A stretch of DNA of 10,092 nt, taken from NCBI GenBank assembly GCA_030146745.1, contig JASLBD010000251.1:1-10092 (forward strand), written 5' to 3'. Below are positions 1 to 6,433 of this stretch, one piece after another (within the stretch, counting starts at the first letter, position 1; each line of letters starts with the position of its first letter). A program made the position numbers and the translations under genes. The notes below the pieces were generated by a model. The model did not search any database, had not been told where the DNA came from, and worked only from the letters and a program-made list of their open reading frames with translations. The stretch comes from Allosphingosinicella sp. (lineage in GTDB: Bacteria; Pseudomonadota; Alphaproteobacteria; Sphingomonadales; Sphingomonadaceae).

Positions 1-122
1 GCTGGCCGGCGGTCCTGGTCCGCTACGAAAGCAGGGATCCCGAGCGGGTGCGGGAGATCATCATGCGCTCGGACTCGTGGAGCGCCGCGAAGCCGAAGCC
101 CAGGCCGAGGAAAGGAAAGTGA
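1..122 (+). CDS. C-terminal tail of an unidentified protein (partial, 5' end outside window)
   Basis: An open frame enters from the left edge (first full codon at base 3) and ends with TGA at 120-122. The 39 visible residues start WPAVLVRYESRDPERVREII and finish with a Lys/Pro/Arg-rich tail (KPKPRPRKGK). The amphipathic, charged composition looks like a real protein terminus, and the frame stops just before the REP-like repeats, as a gene end would. I do not recognise the family. The basic tail is common in nucleic-acid-binding proteins and transglycosylases alike, so it does not indicate a function. The other two forward frames are also open here, so the assignment is only moderately supported. 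Confidence 0.45.
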   Translation, partial: WPAVLVRYESRDPERVREIIMRSDSWSAAKPKPRPRKGK

Positions 123-135
123 CTATGGCTCACCC

Positions 136-223
136 CGTCATGCCAGCGAAGGCTGGCATCCCGGCGGGTGAAGGGCGCGGGCGTGCCTCAGCCGCCGGGG
201 CCCCAGCTTTCGCTGGGGCGACG
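136..223. repeat. Inverted pair of REP-like palindromes
   Basis: Two small hairpins lie in opposite orientation. The first is ATGCCAGC (140-147), loop GAAG, GCTGGCAT (152-159). The second is CCCCAGC (201-207), loop TTTC, GCTGGGG (212-218). Reading the second on the minus strand gives CGTCGCCCCAGCGAAAGCTG, which aligns with CGTCATGCCAGCGAAGGCTG on the plus strand; the similarity continues into a shared CCCGGCGG. The element is thus a head-to-head pair bounded by CGTC/GACG, the arrangement known for REP/BIME elements. Only one pair is visible in the window, so repetition in the genome is inferred. The repeat runs into the start codon of the serine hydrolase at 224. Confidence 0.7.
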
Positions 224-1597
224 ATGAAGGCGGTGCTCGCCGCGCTGCTGCTCGCCGCGCCCGCCTCCGCCCAGGTCGACCGGCCCGAATATGTCCGGGC
301 GCTCGCCGCCGGCTACAAGGCGTCCTTCCTGTGCAGCGACCTGTTCAACGCCGGGCAGACCGAGGAGCAGGTCGCGAAGGACGATTTGAAGCGCACCTAC
401 CCCGAGCTCGAGCCGCTCGTTCCCGGCCTCGAGACGAAGATCGACCGGGAGGCGAGGACGGTCGGCGTCGCCTTCAGCGACAAGCTGCCGCCGCGCATCG
501 CAGCCTGGCGGCCCCATCTCGGCTGCGCGCAGCTTCCGGTCGGCGGGGGCGCGGAAGCGGTGCGCCTGTTGCCGCGGCTCGCCGTCAGTCCCGCCGTCGA
601 CAGGAACGACCGGCTGCGCTGGCCCGATGGCGACCGCGACGCCGTCGCCCGCCCCAGGGGCGACGCGAGGGCCCTGACGCGCACCGTCGCCGCCGCCTTC
701 GATCGCCGCACCTACGGGCAGGGGAGCGAGTCGACGGCGGTCTTGGTGGTCCAGGACGGCCGGATCGTCGCCGAGCGCTATCGCGACGATTTCGACATGC
801 ACATGTCGCAGCGCACCTGGTCGGTCGCCAAGAGCCTCGCCGGCACCATCGTCGGCGCCGCCGTCCAGCAGCGCCTGCTCGACCCGGATGCCCCGGCGCC
901 GGTTCCGGAATGGGGCCGGCCCGGCGATCCGCGCTCGGCGATCACCACCGACAATCTCCTGCGGATGGCGAGCGGACTTCACTCCGACGCCCCCGGCAAC
1001 CGCACCGACGCCACCTATTTCGGCGGAAGCTCGGTCACGGAGAACGCCACCCAATGGCCCCTCGAAACCGCGCCCGGCACCCGCTTCCGCTACGCCAACA
1101 ACGACATATTGCTCGCCATTCGAGGTCTCCGCGCGAAGCTCGGCGACGGCGAGCGGGCGCTCGCCTTCCCGTTCGAATCGCTGCTCTGGAAGATCGGGAT
1201 GACCCGGACGGTTCCGGAAACCGACTGGCAGGGGAATTTCATCCTTTCCAGCCAGGTCTGGACCACCGCCCGCGATCTCGCCCGCCTCGGCCTCCTCTAC
1301 CAGAATGACGGCGTGTGGAACGGCGAGCGCATCCTGCCGCCGGGATGGGGCGCCTACGTCTCGCGCCACGGTCCCGCCCAACCGGCGTCGGGCTACGGCT
1401 ACGGCGCCACCTTCTGGACCTTCCCCGCCGCCGCCGGCCTGCCCGCCGACGCCTTCATCGCCCAGGGCAATCGCGGCCAGTATCTGGCGATAATCCCATC
1501 GCACCGGATCGTGATCGTCCGCCGCGGCTACGACGGGCCCGGGACCGGCTTCGATCCCGGCGCTTTCGTCCGCGACGTGTTCGCCGCGTTGCACTGA
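224..1597 (+). CDS. Secreted serine hydrolase, class C beta-lactamase / NylB-like family
   Basis: Predicted exported hydrolase of 457 residues. Residues 1-16 (MKAVLAALLLAAPASA) form a short Sec signal peptide with an AxA cleavage site. The catalytic SxxK motif of the beta-lactamase/penicillin-binding fold is S200-V-A-K203, inside WSVAKS. The second motif, YxN, is Y290-A-N292. Near the C-terminus QGNRGQ (414-419) stands in the usual place of the third, KTG/HTG-like motif. The sequence after SxxK (TTDNLLRMASGL) is typical of 6-aminohexanoate-dimer hydrolase (NylB)-like proteins. The natural substrate is unknown; in this family it may be an ester, an amide or a D-amino-acid peptide, and antibiotic resistance should not be assumed. 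The frame stays open upstream to 77, but that part translates the REP repeat, so ATG 224 is chosen. Its ribosome site is weak and lies within the hairpin arm. Confidence 0.85.
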   Translation: MKAVLAALLLAAPASAQVDRPEYVRALAAGYKASFLCSDLFNAGQTEEQVAKDDLKRTYPELEPLVPGLETKIDREARTVGVAFSDKLPPRIAAWRPHLGCAQLPVGGGAEAVRLLPRLAVSPAVDRNDRLRWPDGDRDAVARPRGDARALTRTVAAAFDRRTYGQGSESTAVLVVQDGRIVAERYRDDFDMHMSQRTWSVAKSLAGTIVGAAVQQRLLDPDAPAPVPEWGRPGDPRSAITTDNLLRMASGLHSDAPGNRTDATYFGGSSVTENATQWPLETAPGTRFRYANNDILLAIRGLRAKLGDGERALAFPFESLLWKIGMTRTVPETDWQGNFILSSQVWTTARDLARLGLLYQNDGVWNGERILPPGWGAYVSRHGPAQPASGYGYGATFWTFPAAAGLPADAFIAQGNRGQYLAIIPSHRIVIVRRGYDGPGTGFDPGAFVRDVFAALH

Positions 1598-1671
1598 GCG
1601 GAACCCGCGCCGCCCCCCCGTCATTATCCCCGCGAGCGGCGCGCGGCCGCTGGCAACAAGGGGATGCACAA

Positions 1672-2967
1672 ATGTACGGCAACGACCGTGGCGCCGATTT
1701 CGGGCAGGCGCAGCTCATGATCTGGGGTCCGAGAATACTCGCCGCCATCGCCATCATCGTCGTCGCCTGGCTGCTCGCCCGCGCCGCGAAATGGGCGATC
1801 GCAAAGGTCGTCGACCGCGTTCCGGCGCTGAAGAAGCATTATGAGGCGGAGCCGGGCAAGACGCTCGGCAGCCTGATCGGCGACATCGCCTTCTGGCTCA
1901 TCCTGCTCGTCGGGATCATGGTGGCGCTGCAGCCGCTGCGGCTCGGCGGAGTGCTCGATCCGGTCCGCCAGCTCACCACCAACGTCTTCGCCTTCATCCC
2001 CAATTTGGTCGGCGCGGGCCTCATCTTCTTCATCGGCCTGATCGTCGCCCGGATCGTCCGGCGGCTGGTCGAAGGCGCCCTGCTGGCGGCGAACGCCGAC
2101 GGCTGGCTTCGCAAGACCGGCCTTTCCGAAACCGCCGGCACCGCTCCCGCCACCGCCGCAGGGGCCCCCGCCACCCCGAGCACCCGCACCTCGATCAGCA
2201 AGTCGGTGGGCATGGTCGTCTTCTTCCTGATCATGATCCCGGTGACCATCTCGGCGCTCGAGGCGCTCCGGATCGAGGCGATCTCGGGCCCGGCCACCCA
2301 GATGCTTCGAACCATCCTCGATTCGATCCCGAACATCCTGGGCGCGCTGATCCTGCTCGCCATCGGCTATTTCGTCGGCAAGCTCGCCAAGCAGGCGATC
2401 GAGCAGCTCCTCCCCTCGATGGGCTTCGACCGCTCGGTGAGCGCGCTCGGCATTTCCAGCCCGGCCGCGTCGCCGTCGAGGACGGTGGGGACGGTGGTGA
2501 TGATCGCCATCCTCATCTTCTTCGCGATCAAGGCCGCCGAATTGCTCCAGTCGCCGATCATCGCCGCGATGCTGGCCCAGATCCTCGAGCTCGGCAGCCG
2601 GGTTCTGTTCGGGGTCGTGATCATCCTCGGCGGAGTCGCCATCGCCCGGATCGTCACCAACCTCGTCGGCGGCGCCGAGGGCGGCTGGCTGCCGGCCATG
2701 CTCAAATGGTCGATCATCGCTCTCGCCGTCGCCATGGGCCTGACCTTCATGCAGCTCGGCGAAGAGATCGTGATCATCGCCTTCACCGCCATCATCGGTT
2801 CGGCGGCGGTCGCCTCGGCCCTCGCCTTCGGTCTCGGCGGGCGCCCGACCGCGCATAAGCTGCTCGAGCGCTGGACCGAGGGCAACCAGCCTCCGGTCCC
2901 GCCCGCGCGGCCGCGGGCTCCCAAGCCCCCGGCGGCTCCGGGCGAAGACCAGCCGCCGCTGGTTTGA
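1672..2967 (+). CDS. Multi-pass membrane protein with repeated conserved TM helix (MscS-associated type)
   Basis: This is a 431-residue inner-membrane protein with about eight or nine hydrophobic segments, at roughly 18-38, 69-87, 105-128, 178-196, 215-235, 271-290, 308-327, 343-361 and 365-388. A repeated unit is obvious: FIPNLVGAGLIFFIGLIVAR (108-127) and SIPNILGALILLAIGYFVGK (218-237), with weaker copies at 20-38 and 309-327. This IPN-LGA-IG-V pattern is the 'conserved TM helix' repeat (PF05552) usually annotated as mechanosensitive ion channel. The last segment ends in AFGLGGRPTAHKLLERW, resembling the pore-lining helix region of MscS, but no MscS beta domain follows, only a Pro-rich cytosolic tail (406-431). 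Channel activity is therefore uncertain. The start ATG 1672 has an AAGGGGA ribosome site at 1658-1664. The stop overlaps the next start, so the two genes are probably translated together. Confidence 0.85.
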   Translation: MYGNDRGADFGQAQLMIWGPRILAAIAIIVVAWLLARAAKWAIAKVVDRVPALKKHYEAEPGKTLGSLIGDIAFWLILLVGIMVALQPLRLGGVLDPVRQLTTNVFAFIPNLVGAGLIFFIGLIVARIVRRLVEGALLAANADGWLRKTGLSETAGTAPATAAGAPATPSTRTSISKSVGMVVFFLIMIPVTISALEALRIEAISGPATQMLRTILDSIPNILGALILLAIGYFVGKLAKQAIEQLLPSMGFDRSVSALGISSPAASPSRTVGTVVMIAILIFFAIKAAELLQSPIIAAMLAQILELGSRVLFGVVIILGGVAIARIVTNLVGGAEGGWLPAMLKWSIIALAVAMGLTFMQLGEEIVIIAFTAIIGSAAVASALAFGLGGRPTAHKLLERWTEGNQPPVPPARPRAPKPPAAPGEDQPPLV

Positions 2968-3818
2968 GCCGGTTCGAGCGCTTCGCCGCGATCGACTGGT
3001 CGGGCGCCAAGGGGAAGCGGCACAAGGGCATAGCCGTCGCCGTCGCGGAAGCGGGGGCGGCGGCGCCCAGGCTGGTGCGCCCGGACCATGTCTGGTCCCG
3101 AACGGAGGTGCTCGAATGGCTGCTCGCGGAGGCCGAGGAAAGGCCGACCCTCTTCGGCTTCGACTTCAGCTTCGCTCCACCGATCGCGGCGCGGGGGGAA
3201 TATCTCCCCGGCGAACCGGACGTCCCGACCCGCGCGCGCGAATTCTGGGCCTATGTGGACCGTCTCTGCGACGATGAGGATCTCGGCGCCGCGAGCTTCC
3301 TCGAGCGCGCGCATCGCCGCCACTTCTATTTCGGCATCGCGGACGGCGAGAAAGCGGGGTTCATGCATTTCCGCCAGTGCGACGCCCGGCTGAACGCGCA
3401 GGGCGGCCGCAAGACCGCGAGCGCCTACGACGCGATCGGCGCCGCCCAGGTCGCCAAGGCGAGCTTCTCGGGCATGCGGCTGCTCCATCATCTCGACGGC
3501 GGAGTCGCGGTCTGGCCGATGGACGAATTGCCCGATCATGGCAGCGCGGTCGTCGAGATCTACACGCGGATCTACCTGCGCCGGGCGGGCCTGCGCGGAA
3601 CCAAGCTGAGGTCGCGGGCCGAGCTCGATTCCGCGCTCGTGGCGCTCGGCAGCGGGCCGGCCCGGCTCCCCTTCGAGCCCAACGACCATCAGACCGACGC
3701 TCTCGTCACCGCGGCCGGAATGCGCGCGCTCGCCGCCACGGAACCGCACGCCTTCGCCCCCGAGGGCCTCACTCCAGAGTTGGCCCGGACCGAAGGCTGG
3801 ACTTTCGGGATTTTGTAG
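2964..3818 (+). CDS. DUF429-like protein, predicted RNase H fold
   Basis: Encodes 284 residues. The start is TTG at 2964, forming a TTGA overlap with the preceding stop (TGA 2965-2967); no in-frame ATG lies near the conserved N-terminus, and the first strand (RFAAIDWSGAKG) is needed for the fold. Acidic residues in the expected order of an RNase H-like core are visible: D11 in AIDWSGA, D67 in FGFDFSF, E198 in VVEIYTR, and D241/D245 in NDHQTDALVTAAGMR. The pattern of Gly-Ile-Asp strand, later Glu, and C-terminal D-DAL-aA helix matches DUF429/predicted nuclease-like proteins. Biochemical activity is not established for the family, so no function is claimed. Coupling to the membrane protein gene suggests co-expression rather than a known pathway link. 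Confidence 0.75.
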   Translation: MSRFERFAAIDWSGAKGKRHKGIAVAVAEAGAAAPRLVRPDHVWSRTEVLEWLLAEAEERPTLFGFDFSFAPPIAARGEYLPGEPDVPTRAREFWAYVDRLCDDEDLGAASFLERAHRRHFYFGIADGEKAGFMHFRQCDARLNAQGGRKTASAYDAIGAAQVAKASFSGMRLLHHLDGGVAVWPMDELPDHGSAVVEIYTRIYLRRAGLRGTKLRSRAELDSALVALGSGPARLPFEPNDHQTDALVTAAGMRALAATEPHAFAPEGLTPELARTEGWTFGIL

Positions 3819-3881
3819 CGACCGCCGACGGCCGGCGCAGGGGCTGGACCTTCGGCCGCTAATGACCCATTTGGGCACGGG

Positions 3882-3957
3882 GCCGGGTTAGCTCAGCTGG
3901 TAGAGCAACCGCCTTGTAAGCGGTAGGTCGTCCGTTCGAATCGGACACTCGGCACCA
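3882..3957 (+). tRNA. tRNA-Thr (anticodon TGT)
   Basis: A complete 76-nt cloverleaf is visible. The acceptor stem GCCGGGT pairs with ACTCGGC (one G-T pair). The D arm is GCTC...GAGC. The anticodon stem ACCGC/GCGGT carries loop CTTGTAA with anticodon TGT at 3915-3917. The T arm is GTCCG-TTCGAAT-CGGAC. The discriminator base is A, and CCA is encoded at 3955-3957. It decodes ACA and probably other ACN codons. It resembles E. coli tRNA-Thr(UGU) closely in layout. A run of five T follows directly at 3958-3962. The gene lies immediately upstream of the quorum-sensing block, and tRNA 3' ends are frequent integration sites, but no second copy of the 3' end is visible in this window. Confidence 0.97.
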
Positions 3958-3979
3958 TTTTTCCGCGCCCCGGCGTGGA

Positions 3980-3999
3980 CCATTTTGCCCCCGAAATGG
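3980..3999. promoter_or_regulatory. Inverted repeat upstream of luxR-type gene (possible operator)
   Basis: CCATTT (3980-3985) and AAATGG (3994-3999) form perfect 6-bp arms around an 8-bp spacer, giving a 20-bp dyad about 90 bases before the luxR-type start. Twenty bp is the length of a classical lux box, but the half-sites lack the usual CTG/CAG core, so the regulator is unknown. It could also be a transcript hairpin behind the tRNA. Confidence 0.3.
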
Positions 4000-4038
4000 T
4001 TTATCCCGAGCCGCCGGCCTTGCGCCATAGCCCCAGGT

Positions 4039-4067
4039 TTGACTGCTATACCTCTTCATTCTATCCA
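4039..4067 (+). promoter_or_regulatory. Candidate sigma70-type promoter of the luxR-type gene
   Basis: TTGACT (4039-4044) matches five of six -35 consensus bases and is followed after 17 bp by TATCCA (4062-4067), a partial -10. The start of transcription would fall near 4074. That is at the first ATG (4072), which implies that translation may begin at a downstream GTG, most plausibly 4108. Confidence 0.35.
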
Positions 4068-4071
4068 TCCG

Positions 4072-4890
4072 ATGGCCTCGCCGATCCGAAATGGAGTGAA
4101 TTTTCCGGTGTCCCTCGTCAGCGACCTGAAAGCTGCGCAGCGCCACGACGGCCTGGCCGTCGTTCAGGATTTCGTGACCGCAGCGGCGAGCACCACCAGC
4201 ATGGCGGATCTGCGCGCGATCATCGACGTCGCGGTCCGGCAGCTGGATTTCGATTATTTCGCGATCGTACACCATGTCTGTTTCGGACGTCCGGCCGGAG
4301 AGCATGTCCGGCTGACCAATTATCCGCTCGAATGGGTGGGATTCGTTCGGGAGCTGCCCAAGCTGACCGATCCGGTGGTGCGGGCGGCGGAGCGGATGTC
4401 GAGCGGATTCAAATGGGACCAGCTCGGCTCGCTGCTCAACATGACGACGGCCGAAGCGGAATATATGCGCCAGGCCGCCCGCCATGGGATCTGCCAGGGC
4501 TATACGGTCCCCAATCATGTGCCCGGCGAGACTTTCGGCTCCTGCAGCTTCTCGATCCAGGACGGGAAGCCCTTCCCCGAAGTCAGCGTCTCGGCCGCGC
4601 AGGCCTTGGGCAGCTTCGCTTTCGAGGCCGCGCGCAAGCTGGTCAAGCAGCGTCCCGGCGAAATCTATCTTCAGCCCGCGCCGCTCTCCGACCGGCAGCG
4701 CGAGTGCCTGTTGTTCGTGGCCCGGGGCAAGAGCGATTCCGTCATCGCCGACCTGCTCGACATCCGCCCCAAGACGGTGAACGAGCATATCGAAGCCGCC
4801 AAGCGGCGCTACTCGGTAGCGACCCGGTCGCAGCTGCTGGTGCGGGCGCTGTTCAGGAGCGAAATCTGCTTCTCCGAGGTCATCGACTGA
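4072..4890 (+). CDS. luxR: LuxR-family AHL-responsive transcriptional regulator
   Basis: Predicted acyl-homoserine-lactone receptor and DNA-binding regulator (luxR is used as a family name). With ATG 4072 it has 272 residues. The autoinducer-binding domain (about 20-185) shows the family pattern: NYPLEW with W88, D100-P101 in TDPVV, W115 in FKW, and GICQGYTVPNH (139-149), the conserved turn before the last strands. The C-terminal LuxR helix-turn-helix spans about 205-262 (LSDRQREC...GKSDSVIADLLDI...KTVNEHIEAAKRR). The usual family length is about 240-250, so a later start is possible: GTG 4108 has GGAG at 4093-4096 and fits the promoter seen at 4039-4067. The gene converges on the P450 gene, with luxI beyond that, making it the likely partner of the synthase. 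The signal it binds cannot be read from sequence. Confidence 0.93.
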   Translation: MASPIRNGVNFPVSLVSDLKAAQRHDGLAVVQDFVTAAASTTSMADLRAIIDVAVRQLDFDYFAIVHHVCFGRPAGEHVRLTNYPLEWVGFVRELPKLTDPVVRAAERMSSGFKWDQLGSLLNMTTAEAEYMRQAARHGICQGYTVPNHVPGETFGSCSFSIQDGKPFPEVSVSAAQALGSFAFEAARKLVKQRPGEIYLQPAPLSDRQRECLLFVARGKSDSVIADLLDIRPKTVNEHIEAAKRRYSVATRSQLLVRALFRSEICFSEVID

Positions 4891-4900
4891 ATTCCCTGCC

Positions 4901-4928
4901 TTCTCCATCGCCTCCGGCGATGGGGAGG
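4901..4928. terminator. Bidirectional hairpin between convergent luxR-type and P450 genes
   Basis: CCATCGCC (4905-4912), loop TCC, GGCGATGG (4916-4923) form a perfect 8-bp stem that extends outward with CTC/GGAG-type pairs including a wobble. It fills the 39-base gap between two convergent stops (4890 and 4930). No T-run follows on either strand, so it may act as a weak terminator or an RNA 3'-end stabiliser. Confidence 0.5.
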
Positions 4929-4929
4929 A

Positions 4930-6315
4930 TCAGCGGCGGCGGCGCAGCTCTATTCGCAATTTTCGCCGAGGCCGGCAGTTCGGCCAATGGTACCAGCGCG
5001 GCGGCGCGCCCGTTGGGACGAGGTCGTGCCCGTCCAGCAGGCACCGCAGCAGCGCCCGTATCTGCAGATAGGCGAAATTGGCCCCCAGGCAGCCATGCGC
5101 TCCGCCGCCGAAGGGAAGGAACGCGAATCGGTGCCGTCCGAGCGAACGCTCCGGTGAAAAGCGCCGCGGGTCGAATCCGGCGGGATTGTCCCAGATTTCC
5201 GGAAGCAGGTGGGTCAGCATCGGGTTGACCCCGGTAATCGTGCCCTCCGGAAATGCGTGGCCGCCGAACTCGAACGGCCGGGCGGCCCGCCGCCAGAGGA
5301 CGGGCGCTCCGGCGTTCAGGCGAAGCGATTCCTTGATCGCCCAGGCGGCCCGCTCGCAGAGGTTCAGATCGGACATTGCGATCGAAGCCGGGGCGGGGAC
5401 GAGGTCGCACAGCTCCTCGCGCACTTCTTCCTGCCAATCGGGGTTGGCGGCGAGATAATGGAGCGTGGAGAGAGTGCCCGAGGAGAGGGTGTCGAACGAG
5501 GCGGCCACCACGAAGATGAGATGGGCCATGACCTCGTCGTCGTCGAGCAGCCCGAGGTCCCGCATCCGGCACAGATTGGCGAGCAGGTCCGTGCGCTCCC
5601 GAGCGACGGGTTCCGACAGCATGGGCCGGATCAGCCCTTCGACATGGCGCTTGGCCCAGGCTGCGCGCGCCTCGGCCGTGCCCGGCAGGGGCAGGGGCAT
5701 CACCGCGGCCGCGGCGCGCATCAGGTAGCGGAAGGCGAGCATGTCCTCGCGCCTCGCCAGGGCGGGGTCGCGTCCGAGAAAAGCGGCGTAACCGTTGGCG
5801 AAGCTGAGCTGCTGGGCGAGCTCGTAGACATCGAGCGACCGACCCGACCAGCCCGCCAGCACCATGGCGTTGTTACGGGCGAAGATGTCGAGATAGGATT
5901 GCAGCTGCTCCTGCTTGAAGGCGGTGGCGACGAGCTTTCGGTGCCATTGGTGGTTGGCGCCGTCGCGGAGCAGCAGCCCGCCTTCGAAGTGGCGCCCGAA
6001 GACCGGTTTCCAGCCGCCTTCCGCGGAGAAGTTGCGGGCCTCGTCGAACAGCACGAACTCGTTCGCTTCCGGCCCCACCAGCTGCACGTTCCAATTGCCG
6101 CAGGCGCGGAAGCGGTGGACCGGTCCATAGGTCGCGTGCATCCGCCGGGCGAAGGCGAGCGGGTCGAGGACCGCTTCGGGCAGGATTCCCAGGAGGGGCA
6201 GGCCGCGCTTGCCCGGAACCGACTCGAGATCCCGGCCCCGCACGCGCGGGAACTCGCGGCGGATCGCCGGCGGCTTCTCGCGATGGGCGATGGGGGGCAC
6301 GAAAGGCGCGGTCAC
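4930..6315 (-). CDS. Cytochrome P450 monooxygenase
   Basis: Complete heme-thiolate monooxygenase of 461 residues with no membrane anchor, as usual for soluble bacterial P450s fed by ferredoxin and reductase. The heme-binding loop is FGGGAHGCLG (402-411) with ligand C409. The K-helix ExxR is E329-S-L-R332. The I-helix oxygen-activation site is ASFDT (272-276), with Ser replacing the common Gly and the acid-alcohol pair D275-T276 intact. DGANHQWHRK (118-127) is the C-helix region. The start is GTG 6315, supported by AGGAG on the minus strand (6322-6326) six bases upstream. It lies between the luxR-type and luxI-type genes and is divergent from luxI, with a lux-box-like palindrome in the shared region, so quorum control is likely. 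No redox partner gene is in the window. The substrate is unknown; a fatty or terpenoid molecule, or the AHL itself, would be guesses. Confidence 0.95.
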   Translation of the reverse strand: MTAPFVPPIAHREKPPAIRREFPRVRGRDLESVPGKRGLPLLGILPEAVLDPLAFARRMHATYGPVHRFRACGNWNVQLVGPEANEFVLFDEARNFSAEGGWKPVFGRHFEGGLLLRDGANHQWHRKLVATAFKQEQLQSYLDIFARNNAMVLAGWSGRSLDVYELAQQLSFANGYAAFLGRDPALARREDMLAFRYLMRAAAAVMPLPLPGTAEARAAWAKRHVEGLIRPMLSEPVARERTDLLANLCRMRDLGLLDDDEVMAHLIFVVAASFDTLSSGTLSTLHYLAANPDWQEEVREELCDLVPAPASIAMSDLNLCERAAWAIKESLRLNAGAPVLWRRAARPFEFGGHAFPEGTITGVNPMLTHLLPEIWDNPAGFDPRRFSPERSLGRHRFAFLPFGGGAHGCLGANFAYLQIRALLRCLLDGHDLVPTGAPPRWYHWPNCRPRRKLRIELRRRR

Positions 6316-6330
6316 GAGGGGCTCCTGTGG

Positions 6331-6353
6331 CCGGGGACCCTAGACGTCCCCGG
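6331..6353. promoter_or_regulatory. Perfect 8-bp inverted repeat next to the P450 start
   Basis: CCGGGGAC (6331-6338) and GTCCCCGG (6346-6353) are exact reverse complements separated by 7 bp. The repeat sits just upstream of the P450 ribosome site and covers a -10-like TCTAGG (minus strand, 6344-6339). It could be a repressor operator or a hairpin in the P450 leader RNA. The overlapping winged-helix regulator gene is one candidate binder, which is speculation. Confidence 0.4.
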
Positions 6354-6366
6354 GATCGCGCCCCCA

Positions 6367-6382
6367 CCCGGTAACTACCGGG
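6367..6382. promoter_or_regulatory. Lux-box-like palindrome in the P450/luxI divergent region
   Basis: CCCGGTA (6367-6373), AC, TACCGGG (6376-6382) form perfect 7-bp arms. The outer triplets are separated by 10 bp, the same geometry as CTG-N10-CAG in lux boxes, although the triplets here are CCC/GGG. Its centre is about 60 bases from each start codon. Weak -10-like motifs (GACTAG at 6407-6412 toward luxI; TCTAGG at 6344-6339 toward the P450) would place it near -42 to -45 for both genes, the usual LuxR activator position. Confidence 0.5.
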
Positions 6383-6433
6383 GTGTGATTCGATGTGCCG
6401 ATGACGGACTAGGGCTGCGTCGGAGGCTGAAGC

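Noticed and set aside
77..223. Upstream extension of the serine hydrolase frame
   Set aside because: It translates the REP-like pair (AKAGIP/APAFAGAT) and precedes a clean signal peptide at 224.
1619..1639. CGTCATTATCCCCGCG as a further REP-like element
   Set aside because: Only the first bases match the REP head and no proper hairpin of the same type follows.
1635..1651. AGCGGC-GCGCG-GCCGCT inverted repeat as terminator of the serine hydrolase gene
   Set aside because: The stem is short, no T-run follows, and it lies just upstream of the next ribosome site; such dyads are expected by chance at this GC content.
188..1669. 493-codon minus-strand open frame
   Set aside because: Shadow of the serine hydrolase, with low-complexity Gly/Ala/Arg composition and no recognisable motif.
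3882..3957. Search for an attachment-site duplicate of the tRNA 3' end and for CRISPR-like arrays
   Set aside because: I saw no second copy of the tRNA end and no regularly spaced repeats in the window.
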